A stretch of DNA of 64,000 bases from Xenorhabdus indica (GTDB taxonomy: Bacteria; Pseudomonadota; Gammaproteobacteria; Enterobacterales; Enterobacteriaceae): positions 94,637 to 158,636 of the forward strand of contig NZ_NKHP01000008.1 of the NCBI RefSeq assembly GCF_014467235.1. The letters are read 5' to 3'. Below the pieces are notes generated by a model, which did no database searches, was not told where the DNA came from, and was given only the letters and a program-made list of their open reading frames with translations. The position numbers were made by a program, and so were the translations under genes. The stretch's first letter is position 1. Every line of letters begins with the position of its first letter. Below are positions 44,181-58,886 of the stretch, piece by piece.

Positions 44181-45116
44181 ATCAAGCTCTCAACATCGCA
44201 ACAGAAAATGGATTCCCCCAGAGACTTGAGATCTTGTAACTGGGGGAACTATGATTAAGAAAGTGAGTAGTGTGGCTGTACACAATAACTTCTCATTTGA
44301 CAAATCCTCTGTGTTATCTAAAAAATAAATAGATCAGCAATCGATATAAAGCACTTCGTTATATATAACATTATATAACTGTAATAAGATTACTCTTTCT
44401 TTACAAATCAAACCTTGTTTGATTTTTTTTATTCAACATCTTTTAAACATCAAGAAGATTATTAATTCATAATATTAATGAAACCAAAATCCCAATCATA
44501 CAGCACACATTTCAAACCAAAATAAAAGTCATTATTATTTTACTGTTATTTCATACTGATACAGTAAAATATAGAGGAAAGAATTTATAGCTAAAGAGAT
44601 AAGGATTATATTAAGCCAGAACTGAAATCCCTCATGAAAAATAATATATTAATATTTTAATAAAAAATCAGGAATAGTAAACGAACACAGAATGTTGAAA
44701 TCTAATTAATGATATTTATTATCCATTTTTTTATTCATACATCTTATTTAATATTTAATTAACATCATCATAAGAACTCATAACATATTAACTTTACGAT
44801 ATAAATCTTACAATTGCGAGAGCGATCACGGTACATTTTACTAAAAATAATTATATTCCCCCTAGCAAAAGTCTGTGATTAAGTTTTTTTGATTTAAACA
44901 TCAAAAATTAGAACTAAACTGGATCTCGAATCCTCTGCTTAAAATGACCATATTTTAGGCAATATTATTAATGTAGAAATAAAAGTGTTTAAATAAACAT
45001 CAGAACAATATCTGACAATTTATTATTCATATAACGAATCCAACTCGCGCATTTTATTAATGTGCGGGTTTAGCAATTTTTAAATTTTACTTTACCGCGT
45101 TATTTCGGAGATATTT
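44181..45116. other. Long gene-poor AT-rich region upstream of sdaC
   Basis: A 936-base gap with very low GC. At 44213-44248 a 9-bp inverted repeat (TTCCCCCAG/CTGGGGGAA) could end the ybjG transcript. A 25-codon ORF at 44251-44328 (MIKKVSSVAVHNN...) follows a G-rich Shine-Dalgarno-like run that lies inside that hairpin; I do not count it as a gene. The rest holds many short A/T runs and presumably the sdaC promoter and leader. GGAG precedes the sdaC ATG. Confidence 0.5.
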
Positions 45117-46421
45117 ATGGACACATCTCAAACAGGTTCAATCGCATCCTCTGCTTTCAGCAAAAGCGATCATTCTACCTGGCGTAAATCAGACACTGTA
45201 TGGATGTTAGGATTATATGGTACAGCCATTGGCGCTGGCGTTCTGTTTCTTCCCATAAACGCCGGTATTGGTGGGTTAATACCACTTATCATCATGACAC
45301 TGCTTGCACTTCCGATGACATTCTTTGCCCACCGTGGCATGTGTCGCTTTGTCCTGTCCGGCAAAAATAGCGGCGAAGATATCACTGGCGTGGTAGAAGA
45401 ACATTTCGGTAAAGTGGCAGGTTTTTTAATCACCATTCTGTACTTCTTTGCAATTTACCCTATCCTGTTGGTTTATAGTGTTGCGCTAACCAATACGGTA
45501 GAAAGTTTTATTACCCACCAGCTACATATGGATGCTCCGCCTCGTGCACTGCTGGCGCTGTTATTGATCCTGGGCGTTATGAGCATTATTCGTTTCGGCG
45601 AACAAATGATTGTCAAAGCAATGAGTGTCCTGGTATTCCCATTTGTCACCGTTTTGATGCTTCTGGCTCTGTATCTGATCCCCCACTGGAACACGGCTAT
45701 CTTTGATACTTTATCACTGGAAAATGCCGTATCTTCAACCAATAGTCATGGTCTGCTGTTCACCCTGTGGTTAGCGATCCCAGTAATGGTTTTCTCTTTC
45801 AATCATTCCCCCATCATCTCTGCATTTGCTGTAGCAAAACGTGAAGAGTACGGTGAAAATGCGGAAAAAAAATGTTCACGCATTCTGGGCTATGCTCACA
45901 TCATGATGGTACTGACAGTCATGTTCTTCGTCTTTAGCTGCGTACTAAGCCTGTCACCTGAAAATCTGGCAGAAGCCAAAGCACAAAACATTACTATTCT
46001 GTCTTATCTGGCTAACCATTTTAATGCACCAGTCATTGAATACATTGCACCGTTCATTGCCTTTATCGCAATTACCAAATCATTCCTTGGTCACTATCTG
46101 GGTGCCCGTGAAGGTTTTAATGGCATCATTAACAAGGCACTGAGCACACAAGGAAAAACTATTCAGCACAAGACGCTGAATCGTATCACCAGTTTGTTCA
46201 TGCTAATCAGTGCCTGGATTATTGCAACACTTAACCCAAGTATTTTGAACATCATTGAATCTCTGGGTGGACCAATCATTGCCATGATCCTGTTCATCAT
46301 GCCAATGTATGCTATTCATAAAGTTCCAGCTATGCGCAAATATGCAGACAAACCAAGCAATATCTTTGTCATTGTTACAGGTTTAATCGCCATTTCAGCA
46401 GCCATTTATTCTGTGATGTAA
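45117..46421 (+). CDS. sdaC: Serine:proton symporter SdaC
   Basis: High-affinity inner-membrane serine importer of the hydroxy/aromatic amino-acid permease family, with about 11 membrane helices over 434 residues. Near-identity to E. coli SdaC is visible in WMLGLYGTAIGAGVLFLPIN, FAIYPILLVYSVALTNTVES, WLAIPVMVFSFNHSPIIS and FLGHYLGAREGFNG. The usual partner sdaB (serine deaminase) is not next to it; it stands alone, convergent with dacC across a shared terminator. A nonorthologous paralogue (YhaO/TdcC type) is less likely given the match. Confidence 0.93.
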   Translation: MDTSQTGSIASSAFSKSDHSTWRKSDTVWMLGLYGTAIGAGVLFLPINAGIGGLIPLIIMTLLALPMTFFAHRGMCRFVLSGKNSGEDITGVVEEHFGKVAGFLITILYFFAIYPILLVYSVALTNTVESFITHQLHMDAPPRALLALLLILGVMSIIRFGEQMIVKAMSVLVFPFVTVLMLLALYLIPHWNTAIFDTLSLENAVSSTNSHGLLFTLWLAIPVMVFSFNHSPIISAFAVAKREEYGENAEKKCSRILGYAHIMMVLTVMFFVFSCVLSLSPENLAEAKAQNITILSYLANHFNAPVIEYIAPFIAFIAITKSFLGHYLGAREGFNGIINKALSTQGKTIQHKTLNRITSLFMLISAWIIATLNPSILNIIESLGGPIIAMILFIMPMYAIHKVPAMRKYADKPSNIFVIVTGLIAISAAIYSVM

Positions 46422-46477
46422 TGTATATATCAGGCAGCTTTCTACAATCGTTACCCTAAAACAAAATCGCTGCCCTG

Positions 46478-46518
46478 AAACAAATGCCAGCCACGATAAA
46501 GGTGACTGGCATTTGTTT
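46478..46518. terminator. Bidirectional terminator between sdaC and dacC
   Basis: A 13-bp perfect stem AAACAAATGCCAG/CTGGCATTTGTTT with a 15-base loop lies between two convergent genes. The A/T-rich base of the stem gives U residues on both strands. Confidence 0.85.
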
Positions 46519-46564
46519 AATTTCTGAGTATTTTCAAATTATTATTTTTTTACTTATTCATTCA

Positions 46565-47773
46565 CTAATTGAAAATTGAGTTAAACCAACCGCTGACGGT
46601 CAGTACAATAAAATCCCAAACGCGGCCAAAGAACCCTGTCTCCTCAACGGCTTCTTTGACTACCAGCGGGCGTTGTTCAATGACCTTGCCATCCAGCATA
46701 AAATTAACCGTTCCTACAACCTGATTTTTTGCCAATGGCGCTTCCAGTGGTGTCTGATTCAGTGTAAAACTTGCTTTCAAATTACCCGACTGCCCACGCA
46801 AAACCGTAACTGCCGCATCTTTTTCTACCCCTAAAGCAACTTCCGGGCGAGTTCCATACCACACTTTTTCTGTTACTAGTACATCATCGGCCTTAAGCGA
46901 GGTACTGGTTTCATAAAAACGGAAACCCCATACCAGGAGCTTTTCACTGTCCACAAAACGAATTCGATCACTTGGAGCACCCAGAACAACTGAGATTAAA
47001 CGCATTGGACCTTCTGTTGCAGAAGCAACAAGATTATATCCTGCTCCACTGGTATGGCCTGTCTTTATACCATCCACGCTCATGTTTTGATTCCACAACA
47101 AACGGTTACGGTTAGGCTGACGGATTTTGTTGAAAGTGAATTCTTTTTCTTTATTCAGCGCATATTCTTCTGGAACATCACGGATCATTGCCTGACCCAA
47201 AAGTGCCATATCACGAGCAGTACTATACTGCCCGGCGGCATCTAAACCATGAACAGTCTTAAAATGAGTATTTGTCAGACCTAGCGATTGGGAGTATTTA
47301 TTCATTAAATCAACAAAAGCATCCTGACTACCTGCAACATGATCTGCAAGAGCAATGCTGGCATCATTACCAGACTGGATCACAACACCACGATTTAAAT
47401 CAATGACTTTGACTCTATCTCCGGGTTTTAAAAACATCAGGGAAGACCCTTTAAGTACCGGATTACCTGTCGCCCAGGCATCTTTTCCGACAGTGACCAA
47501 ATCCTCTTGGGAAACTTTGCCAGCTTTCATCGCCTGCCCAATCACATAACTGGTCATCATCTTTGTCAGACTCGCAGGATCCAAACGCTCATCAGGGTTA
47601 TGTGACGCCAGAATTTTTCCACTGGCATAGTCCATCAAAATATAAGCTTTAGCATCAATCTCTGGCGCAGCCGGTTCATTTATCGCGTATACGTTGGTAC
47701 TTGCCAGCCAAAAAACACTTAGCCCCACTGTAAAAAACTTTATTATCTTTATCTGACCTCTTTTTTTCATCAT
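46565..47773 (-). CDS. dacC: D-alanyl-D-alanine carboxypeptidase (PBP6 type)
   Basis: Low-molecular-mass penicillin-binding protein that trims the terminal D-Ala of peptidoglycan pentapeptides in the periplasm. The three active-site motifs are SLTK in [13 protein letters not shown] in [14 protein letters not shown], and KTG in [14 protein letters not shown] signal peptide precedes [15 protein letters not shown], and the C terminus ([18 protein letters not shown]) is the amphipathic membrane anchor. I chose the ATG at 47773 (402 residues) with AAGG six bases upstream. Position near ybjG and gstB favours dacC over dacA or dacD. Confidence 0.93.
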   Translation of the reverse strand: MMKKRGQIKIIKFFTVGLSVFWLASTNVYAINEPAAPEIDAKAYILMDYASGKILASHNPDERLDPASLTKMMTSYVIGQAMKAGKVSQEDLVTVGKDAWATGNPVLKGSSLMFLKPGDRVKVIDLNRGVVIQSGNDASIALADHVAGSQDAFVDLMNKYSQSLGLTNTHFKTVHGLDAAGQYSTARDMALLGQAMIRDVPEEYALNKEKEFTFNKIRQPNRNRLLWNQNMSVDGIKTGHTSGAGYNLVASATEGPMRLISVVLGAPSDRIRFVDSEKLLVWGFRFYETSTSLKADDVLVTEKVWYGTRPEVALGVEKDAAVTVLRGQSGNLKASFTLNQTPLEAPLAKNQVVGTVNFMLDGKVIEQRPLVVKEAVEETGFFGRVWDFIVLTVSGWFNSIFN

Positions 47774-47937
47774 CGATCGCCTTTTTTCTCTGACAGCCAA
47801 AATATAAAACCTCTATTAATATAGGATGTTATGAGATAAGTCTCCAACCCAATAACGTAAAGATTTTTCTGTCATTCACATGAATTCATTGTCATATTAT
47901 CAATAACTCAGAACAACCTGATATTAAGGAGAAAATG

Positions 47938-48558
47938 ATGCTGACAGTCTGGGGCCGTAAGAATTCATCAAATGTAAAAAAGGTTCTTTGGTGTCTGGAA
48001 GAATTAAAGATCCCATACCAGCAAATTGATGTTGGTGGAAAATTTGGCAAACTTGATGATCCAAAATATTTACACATGAACCCTAATGGCGTTATTCCAT
48101 GTTTACAGGACGATGATTTTATCCTGTGGGAATCAAATGTGATAGTCCGTTATATTGCGGAAAAATTTGGCAAAGATATTCTATATCCAACTGATATTAA
48201 AGAAAAATATAATGTCGAAAAATGGATGGATTGGATAAGCTGTAATCTCTTTCCTCCTATCAAACAGCTCATGATAAACCTTGTCAGAACTCCAGAAGCG
48301 CAACGCGATCAAAAAATCATATCTCAAGCATTAGCAGAGATAGAAAAACTACTGAAAATTGCTGATGAAACATTGGGCAAACAAACCTATCTTTCCGGTG
48401 ATAAATTTGGTATGGCTGATATCGCCCTTGCCCCCTTTGTCTACCTATGGATTAATGTCGTGACAGAACGACTATCGCTGCCAAACTTAGAACGCTGGTA
48501 TCAATTAATGACTGAAAGGCCAGCGTTCAAAAAAATCGTTATGATTGAAATAAATTAA
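47938..48558 (+). CDS. gstB: Glutathione S-transferase, GstB (YliJ) type
   Basis: Cytosolic glutathione transferase; E. coli GstB acts on halogenated acids such as bromoacetate. The N-terminal thioredoxin-like domain starts LTVWGRKNSSNVKKVLWCLEEL, with the glutathione-contacting LWESNVIVRYIAEKFG; the helical C-terminal domain has EKWMDW and LVRTPEAQRDQ, as in E. coli. The ATG at 47938 has AGGAG six bases upstream; the ATG one codon earlier is possible. It is divergent from dacC, which neighbours yliJ in E. coli too, and ends directly against yeeZ. Confidence 0.87.
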   Translation: MLTVWGRKNSSNVKKVLWCLEELKIPYQQIDVGGKFGKLDDPKYLHMNPNGVIPCLQDDDFILWESNVIVRYIAEKFGKDILYPTDIKEKYNVEKWMDWISCNLFPPIKQLMINLVRTPEAQRDQKIISQALAEIEKLLKIADETLGKQTYLSGDKFGMADIALAPFVYLWINVVTERLSLPNLERWYQLMTERPAFKKIVMIEIN

Positions 48559-49410
48559 TTACAGGCTCATCGGCATTCTACCGGGATCTGGATATTGGTA
48601 CTCGAACCCCAGTTCCCGGCAAATGCGACTTCCATCAACCGTTTTACATTTCCCAGTCTGATTTTCCATTTCCTCATCTTCCGGTTGTAAAAATTCTGGC
48701 GGGGTTAAATTAAGCTGACGACAGGCTTGTAAGTAAAACTCCGATCTTTTAGGGTGTTCCGGAGCACACAAATTATAGATATTGCCTCCTTCAGAACGCT
48801 GAATAAGGAGTTTAATAGCAGAGATAGCATCATCCTGATGAACTAAATTAACTGCGTTTTCTCCCCCAGCAATCGCTTTCTGCCCTGTCAAAAAACGTCC
48901 TGCATGGCGACCACTACCTACCAAACCCGCCAAACGCAGGATATCAACAGATGTATTGGGTAAGTGATGCAACCAGTTTTCCAGCTCAACTAATGCTCTG
49001 GCAGATTGAGTTTCAGGAAACAATGGCGCATCTTCATTGAGATGGCCGACAGAAGAACCATAAACGGAAGTTGAGCTGGTAAAAATAATATGAGGGACAG
49101 AATACGAGAGCGCAGTATCAACAAGTAACTGTACTGCTCTGACATACTCTGCCCCACCTCCTGCAACTCTGCTAACAGGCAATGTCAGAACCAATACATC
49201 AACTGACATAAGTTGTTCAAGTTTATCAGGTGTACAGATGATTTCAGGGGTCAAATTCAATAAATGACAGTCAACTCCACACATACAAGCTGCTTCAACA
49301 CCATCCGGGGTTGTTTTGCTACCGACTACCTGTATACCACTCCCTTGCAAGGCTTGTGCCAGTGGCATTCCTAACCATCCCAGTCCAATAATTGAAACCT
49401 TTTTCACCAT
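48559..49410 (-). CDS. yeeZ: YeeZ-type NAD(P)-binding epimerase-like protein
   Basis: Predicted short-chain dehydrogenase/epimerase family protein of unsettled function. The Rossmann loop IGLGWLGMPLAQAL is at the N terminus, TSSTSVYG (about 120) marks the usual catalytic Ser/Thr area, and VDILRLAGLVGSGRHAGRFL, GGENAVNLVHQDDAI and the terminal CRELGFEYQYPDPGRMPMS match E. coli YeeZ. It lies just upstream of and divergent from the histidine operon, as in E. coli. Its stop codon abuts that of gstB with no spacer. Confidence 0.93.
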   Translation of the reverse strand: MVKKVSIIGLGWLGMPLAQALQGSGIQVVGSKTTPDGVEAACMCGVDCHLLNLTPEIICTPDKLEQLMSVDVLVLTLPVSRVAGGGAEYVRAVQLLVDTALSYSVPHIIFTSSTSVYGSSVGHLNEDAPLFPETQSARALVELENWLHHLPNTSVDILRLAGLVGSGRHAGRFLTGQKAIAGGENAVNLVHQDDAISAIKLLIQRSEGGNIYNLCAPEHPKRSEFYLQACRQLNLTPPEFLQPEDEEMENQTGKCKTVDGSRICRELGFEYQYPDPGRMPMSL

Positions 49411-49798
49411 GATTCTCCCCAGCCCATATGATTTTGATTATTGAAGCAAATTACGCCTGTAAAAGATATCACCCGCTCACTTTCCTAAAGAGGATAAAAA
49501 TAATTTTCATATAAAACAAAAAATTAATAGCGAAAAATAACTTTTTTAAAAAAAAGGTTGCTTTCCATATAGAGGATCAGATAGGTTAAATAGCAGACAG
49601 TTAATTTCTTATATCTGCTAACATCTAACATATAGCAAACATATATATAAAGTTAAGCATAAAGTTTTCCTGAAGTCACAAAGTAAGCCAAACATAAGTA
49701 ACGCTAAAACATGCCATTGCTTACAAAACCGTGACTTGGAAGGCGATAAATATACACTCAAATTATTAATCACATACTCGACAGAGAGCATACATATT
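49411..49798 (+). promoter_or_regulatory. yeeZ/his operon divergent promoter region
   Basis: These 388 AT-rich bases separate yeeZ from the his leader. They should hold the his promoter, with AGAGAG preceding the hisL ATG. Direct ppGpp stimulation of the his promoter is known in enterics; I cannot pin down -35 and -10 elements with confidence. No ORF is supported apart from hisL. Confidence 0.45.
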
Positions 49799-49843
49799 AT
49801 GAATCGTATTCAATTTAACCATCACCATCATCATCCTGATTAG
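49799..49843 (+). CDS. hisL: his operon leader peptide
   Basis: A 14-codon ORF, MNRIQFNHHHHHPD, with five consecutive histidine codons; E. coli HisL is MTRVQFKHHHHHHHPD with seven. An AGAGAG ribosome-binding site precedes it and the attenuator terminator follows about 65 bases later. Ribosome stalling at the His run when charged tRNA-His is scarce favours the antiterminator. Confidence 0.96.
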   Translation: MNRIQFNHHHHHPD

Positions 49844-49909
49844 TCTTTCAGGCTGTTGTGTGCTGGAAGACGTTTAATAACTCTTCCGGTGGTGTGAATG
49901 CGATAAAAA

Positions 49910-49940
49910 AACCCTCGGAAGATTTTCCGGGGGTTTTTTT
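49910..49940 (+). terminator. his operon attenuator terminator
   Basis: An 11-bp stem AACCCTCGGAA/TTCCGGGGGTT (one G-T pair) with a four-base loop runs straight into a T7 tract, 65 bases before hisG. TCTTCCGGTGGTGTG at 49882-49896 can pair alternatively with the left arm and with GGAAGA at 49865-49870, as expected for a his-type attenuator. Confidence 0.93.
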
Positions 49941-50004
49941 ATGCCCAACAGATTCCGAGTTGCCTAATTTTTAAATTTATATATTGATATAGGGTAGACA
50001 TAAC

Positions 50005-50904
50005 ATGTTAGATAAAACTCGATTACGGATAGCTATGCAGAAATCAGGACGCTTGAGTGATGACTCCCAGGCATTACTGGCACGCTGTGGCATCAAAATC
50101 AATTTACAACAACAACGCCTGATCGCATTCGCAGAAAATATGCCTATTGATATCTTACGTGTCCGTGATGATGATATTCCTGGTCTTGTAATGGATGGTG
50201 TTGTCGATTTAGGTATTGTTGGTGAAAATGTACTCGAAGAAGAATTGCTTAGTCGTCTCGCACGGGGAGATAGTCCGCAATATACCACACTGCGCCGCCT
50301 TGATTTTGGCAGTTGCCGCCTTTCTCTCGCCGCCCCTCTTGATTATGACTATACTGGCGTAGAATGTTTGCAAGACTCTCGTATCGCTACCTCTTACCCG
50401 CACCTATTAAAACACTATCTGGATCAAAAAGGTATTCAATTCAAACCCTGTCTTCTCAATGGCTCTGTTGAAGTTGCTCCCAGGGCAGGATTGGCCGATG
50501 CCATCTGTGATTTGGTATCAACTGGTGCAACATTGGAAGCAAATGGGCTGCGGGAAGTTGAAGTTATCTATCGTTCAAAAGCCTGTCTGATCCAACGTGA
50601 TGGTGAAATGCCAGAAACAAAACAACAACTCATTAATAAGTTGATGATCCGCATTCAAGGTGTCATTCAGGCTCGTGAGTCCAAATACATCATGCTACAT
50701 GCTCCAAGTGACAAGTTAGAAGAAATTATCTCATTACTGCCGGGCGCAGAACGCCCAACTATTTTGCCTCTGGCTGGAGCTCAAAACCGTGTCGCCATGC
50801 ACATGGTCAGCAGTGAAACTCTATTCTGGGAAACGATGGAAAAACTCAAGACACTGGGTGCCAGCTCCATTCTTGTTTTACCCATTGAAAAGATGATGGA
50901 GTAA
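50005..50904 (+). CDS. hisG: ATP phosphoribosyltransferase
   Basis: First enzyme of histidine synthesis: condenses ATP with PRPP and is feedback-inhibited by histidine. It is the long form (299 residues) with a C-terminal ACT-like regulatory domain, as in E. coli, so no HisZ is needed. [19 protein letters not shown] at the N terminus and [22 protein letters not shown] (PRPP loop) are characteristic. First structural gene after the attenuator; hisD begins 5 bases after its stop. Confidence 0.97.
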   Translation: MLDKTRLRIAMQKSGRLSDDSQALLARCGIKINLQQQRLIAFAENMPIDILRVRDDDIPGLVMDGVVDLGIVGENVLEEELLSRLARGDSPQYTTLRRLDFGSCRLSLAAPLDYDYTGVECLQDSRIATSYPHLLKHYLDQKGIQFKPCLLNGSVEVAPRAGLADAICDLVSTGATLEANGLREVEVIYRSKACLIQRDGEMPETKQQLINKLMIRIQGVIQARESKYIMLHAPSDKLEEIISLLPGAERPTILPLAGAQNRVAMHMVSSETLFWETMEKLKTLGASSILVLPIEKMME

Positions 50905-50909
50905 TCCTG

Positions 50910-52283
50910 ATGAGTGCTAATCTTAATATAACTTTGAGCAATACCGCTGATTTTAACACCATCATTCACTGGCAAGAATGTACGCCGGAACAGCAACAAA
51001 TGCTGCTAGCCCGCCCTGCTGTTGCCGCATCTGAAAATGTTACCAGTACGGTAAAACAGATCCTAAAAACCGTCAAAGAGCGAGGAGATGAAGTATTACG
51101 GGAACTTAGTCAACATTTCGATAATATCGCAGTTAATACCATCCAAATTTCTGTAGATGCGATTAACACCGCAACCAAACGCCTGGCACCAGAAATCAAA
51201 CAAGCTATGCAACAGGCCATGAACAATATCCGCCTGTTTCATGAAGCACAAAAACCAACAGTAATTGAAGTAGAAACTATACCCGGTGTGTATTGCCAGC
51301 AAATTACACGGCCAATTGATTCAGTAGGGCTATACATCCCCGGAGGTTCCGCGCCATTACCTTCCACTGTGCTAATGCTCGGCACTCCCGCCCGTATCGC
51401 AGGATGCCGTAAAGTAATTTTATGCTCTCCACCACCGATTGCTGATGAAATACTCTACGCTGCCCAATTATGCGGTATCAGCGAAATATTTCAGATTGGT
51501 GGTGCTCAAGCCATTGGAGCAATGGCATTTGGTACAGAATCCATCCCTAAAGTGGATAAAATTTTTGGTCCAGGTAGTGCCTGGGTCACCGAAGCCAAAC
51601 GACAAGTAAGCCAACACCTTGATGGTGCAGCCATTGATATGCCGGCTGGCCCCTCAGAAGTACTGGTAATTGCAGACAATAGTGCTAATCCCACATTTAC
51701 CGCAGCAGACCTACTTTCACAAGCAGAACATGGCCCAGATTCCCAAGTTATATTGGTCACACCTGACGAAAATTATGCCAAGCAGGTCATTCGTGAAATC
51801 GAGAAACAACTCCTCACGCTGCCACGTCAACAAATCGCTATTCAGGCCTTACAATCCAGCCGTATCATTGTCACTGCTAATATTGACCAATGTGTGACAA
51901 TCAGTAACCAATATGGCCCTGAGCACTTGATCATCCAAACGCGGCAACCAGAACAGCTTGTAGACAAAATCACCAATGCGGGTTCCATTTTCCTTGGCAA
52001 CTGGTCGCCTGAATCTGCGGGAGATTATGCTTCTGGTACAAATCACGTATTACCAACTTATGGTTATACCTCAACCTACTCAAGCCTCAGTTTGGCTGAT
52101 TTCCTGAAAAGAATGACAGTTCAGAAACTCACACCACAAGGTTTAAAAAAACTTGCACCAACTATAGAAACACTGGCACAGGCAGAACAACTCACTGCGC
52201 ACAAGAATGCGGTCACATTACGTATAGCTGCTCTGAACAGTACAGATAGTGCAGACAATGCCGACACTCATCCCAAAGCTTAA
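50910..52283 (+). CDS. hisD: Histidinol dehydrogenase
   Basis: Zinc enzyme oxidising L-histidinol to L-histidine with two [54 protein letters not shown] and the zinc/catalytic histidines in [19 protein letters not shown] and [10 protein letters not shown] are all present. The protein is 457 residues against 434 in E. coli, owing to a longer N terminus ([17 protein letters not shown]) and a tail rich in Asp and Ser. It is co-transcribed between hisG and hisC. Confidence 0.97.
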   Translation: MSANLNITLSNTADFNTIIHWQECTPEQQQMLLARPAVAASENVTSTVKQILKTVKERGDEVLRELSQHFDNIAVNTIQISVDAINTATKRLAPEIKQAMQQAMNNIRLFHEAQKPTVIEVETIPGVYCQQITRPIDSVGLYIPGGSAPLPSTVLMLGTPARIAGCRKVILCSPPPIADEILYAAQLCGISEIFQIGGAQAIGAMAFGTESIPKVDKIFGPGSAWVTEAKRQVSQHLDGAAIDMPAGPSEVLVIADNSANPTFTAADLLSQAEHGPDSQVILVTPDENYAKQVIREIEKQLLTLPRQQIAIQALQSSRIIVTANIDQCVTISNQYGPEHLIIQTRQPEQLVDKITNAGSIFLGNWSPESAGDYASGTNHVLPTYGYTSTYSSLSLADFLKRMTVQKLTPQGLKKLAPTIETLAQAEQLTAHKNAVTLRIAALNSTDSADNADTHPKA

Positions 52284-54475
<2,192 letters not shown>

Positions 54476-54487
54476 GAGAAAATGATG

Positions 54488-56571
<2,084 letters not shown>

Positions 56572-56578
<7 letters not shown>

Positions 56579-57207
56579 CGATACCAGCATTAACACAACA
56601 AGAAATTGAAAAATTAGATTGGGAAAAAGTCGATAACCTCTTGCCCGTTATCGTGCAACATGCCGTGTCTGGTACAGTGTTGATGATGGGTTACATGGAT
56701 CAGGAAGCACTAAATGTGACGCTAAATTCAGGCAAAATTACCTTTTTCTCACGCACTAAACAGCGGTTATGGACTAAAGGTGAAAGCTCCGGTAATTTTC
56801 TGGAATTAGTTGAAATTCACTCTGACTGTGATAACGATACTCTCCTTATCCTTGCCAATCCTGTCGGACCAACCTGCCATAAAGGCACTGAAAGCTGTTT
56901 TGCTTCCGCACAAACAGGATGGGGCTTTCTTTACCAACTGGAACAGTTAATAGCAAGTCGAAAAAATTCGTCCCCGGATAGCTCCTATACTGCCCGCTTG
57001 TACGCCCGTGGGACAAAACGCATTGCGCAAAAAGTGGGAGAAGAAGGTATAGAAACTGCATTAGCAGCAACTGTTAATGATAAAGAAGAACTCACCAATG
57101 AAGCTGCGGATTTGATTTATCATCTATTGGTATTACTACAAGATCAAGATTTGGATCTTAGTTGTGTCATCCGCCAATTGCAAAAAAGGCATTCAATTAA
57201 GGAATAG
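56572..57207 (+). CDS. hisI: Bifunctional phosphoribosyl-AMP cyclohydrolase / phosphoribosyl-ATP pyrophosphatase
   Basis: HisIE fusion carrying steps two and three of histidine synthesis. The cyclohydrolase half (about 1-115) has [38 protein letters not shown] and the zinc cysteine in [12 protein letters not shown]; the pyrophosphatase half (about 120-211) has [13 protein letters not shown] and [14 protein letters not shown]. Last gene of the operon, followed by a terminator. 211 residues against 203 in E. coli. Confidence 0.97.
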
Positions 57208-57281
57208 TTTTTAAGCAATATTTTTTAAGCAATAACTTTTAAAGAATCGTTTTCTGAACAGGAATCGAAGTTAGAAAATAC

Positions 57282-57323
57282 GCCACTTCGTTAATTTACC
57301 TGAATAAAACGAAGTGGCTTTTT
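57282..57323 (+). terminator. his operon terminator
   Basis: An 11-bp stem GCCACTTCGTT/AACGAAGTGGC runs into T5, 75 bases after the hisI stop. The loop is about 15 bases. Confidence 0.85.
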
Positions 57324-57397
57324 ACTAAACCTTACCCTTACCAGATAAGATGGCAGAGTTTGTGAAAAATGTTATGAAGAAAAAATATTATGAATCA

Positions 57398-58549
57398 CTA
57401 CATTGCTTCTTCGAAAATAGCAACAATCTCTTCATGTGATGCCTGAATCGGATTGGTGAAACCACAAGCATCTTTTAAGGCATTAGCTGACAATGTTGGA
57501 ATATCTTCTGATTTAACATTCAGTTCAGCTAACCCCGCCGGGATATTGACATCTTTTGCCAGTCTGCTGATCTCTTGAATACATACTTCTGCACCCTCTT
57601 GATCATCAATATTCGTAACATTGGCTTCCATCGCAGCAGCAATATCTTTCAAGCGAGATGCTGCGGCTTTGGCATTAAAACGCTGTACATGAGGTAATAA
57701 CACCGCATTACAGACACCATGTGGCAGATCATAGAAACCACCTAATTGATGCGCCATCGCGTGAACATAACCCAAAGAAGCATTGTTGAATGCCATACCC
57801 GCTAAGAATTGGGCATAAGCCATATTTTCACGCGCTTCTACATCACTGCCATCTTCAACAGCACGACGCAAATAACGGCTGATCATTGTTACCGCTTTTA
57901 ATGCACAAGCATCAGTGATCGGATTAGCCGCTATAGATACATAGGCTTCAATCGCATGAGTCAATGCATCCATACCCGTCGCAGCCGTCAGTCCTTTTGG
58001 CATTCCAATCATCAATGCAGGATCATTAACTGATAAGATCGGGGTCACGTTTTTGTCCACAATTGCCATTTTAATATGGCGATCTATATCTGTGATAATA
58101 CAAAAACGTGTCATTTCGGAAGCTGTCCCTGCCGTGGTATTAATCGCTATCAGCGGCAATTGGGGTTTTGCAGAGCGATCAACACCTTCATAATCACGAA
58201 TATCACCACCATTTGCCGCCACCAAAGCAATACCTTTTGCACAATCGTGCGGTGAACCACCCCCCAGAGAAATTACAAAATCACAATCATGCTGACGCAG
58301 AATAGCCAGACCTTGTTCGACATTGATCGTAGTTGGGTTCGGATTCGTCCTATCATAAACTGCACTTTTTATCCCTACATCAGTCAATAACTTCTGAACT
58401 TTCCCAACAACACCAATCTCGTTCAGTACACAGTCAGTGACGATTAAAGCCTGTTTGTAGCCATAAGTTTTCACTAACTCAACGGCTTCATTCAAGCATC
58501 CCATACCGATTTTATTCACCGGCGGGATAAAGAAAGTTGATATTGCCAT
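57398..58549 (-). CDS. Iron-containing alcohol dehydrogenase (YiaY/AdhB type)
   Basis: Group III metal-dependent alcohol dehydrogenase, NAD-linked, cytoplasmic. The NAD-binding [11 protein letters not shown] (about residue 97-107) and the metal-ligand region with Asp and three histidines, [10 protein letters not shown] ... [20 protein letters not shown], are complete. The 383 residues match E. coli YiaY and Zymomonas AdhB in length and I recall high similarity to both; ethanol, short-chain alcohols or L-threonine are possible substrates, so I give no symbol. It stands alone and convergent with the his operon. In E. coli the his-gnd interval holds O-antigen genes instead. Confidence 0.9.
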   Translation of the reverse strand: MAISTFFIPPVNKIGMGCLNEAVELVKTYGYKQALIVTDCVLNEIGVVGKVQKLLTDVGIKSAVYDRTNPNPTTINVEQGLAILRQHDCDFVISLGGGSPHDCAKGIALVAANGGDIRDYEGVDRSAKPQLPLIAINTTAGTASEMTRFCIITDIDRHIKMAIVDKNVTPILSVNDPALMIGMPKGLTAATGMDALTHAIEAYVSIAANPITDACALKAVTMISRYLRRAVEDGSDVEARENMAYAQFLAGMAFNNASLGYVHAMAHQLGGFYDLPHGVCNAVLLPHVQRFNAKAAASRLKDIAAAMEANVTNIDDQEGAEVCIQEISRLAKDVNIPAGLAELNVKSEDIPTLSANALKDACGFTNPIQASHEEIVAIFEEAM

Positions 58550-58886
58550 TAGGAACTCCTTAGATTTTACTGAGGTATCTCAAATCCTGATGTAAGAGAA
58601 GTGGTTTACAATCTGTCACTTATCTGCATCAGTAATTTTGACTCATATCAATAACCCCTAGTGTAGGATTAAAAAATAAACTGAATTTCACTAAACCTAA
58701 AAAATAAAAATTTATTTTAAGATGAGTCAAATACAGGATTAAACATTCAAAGCGCTACCGGATAGCACTCAAGTATCGCCATACCGGAATTAGTCACATT
58801 CAGAATGCCCTCTAGTTAACCAGAAACAAATTAAATAAAATTTATATTTTGCTATAATTCAACCAGACAAAATAGGTGATTATTCT
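58550..58886. promoter_or_regulatory. Divergent gap upstream of the alcohol dehydrogenase
   Basis: About 337 AT-rich bases separating the alcohol dehydrogenase (minus) from the small membrane ORF (plus). AAGGAG-like TAAGGAGTTCC precedes the dehydrogenase start on its strand. I found no other signal that can be named. Confidence 0.4.

Noticed and set aside
44251..44328. 25-codon ORF MIKKVSSVAVHNN as a definite gene
   Set aside because: Too short to support alone, with its ribosome-binding site inside a hairpin; kept only as an observation.
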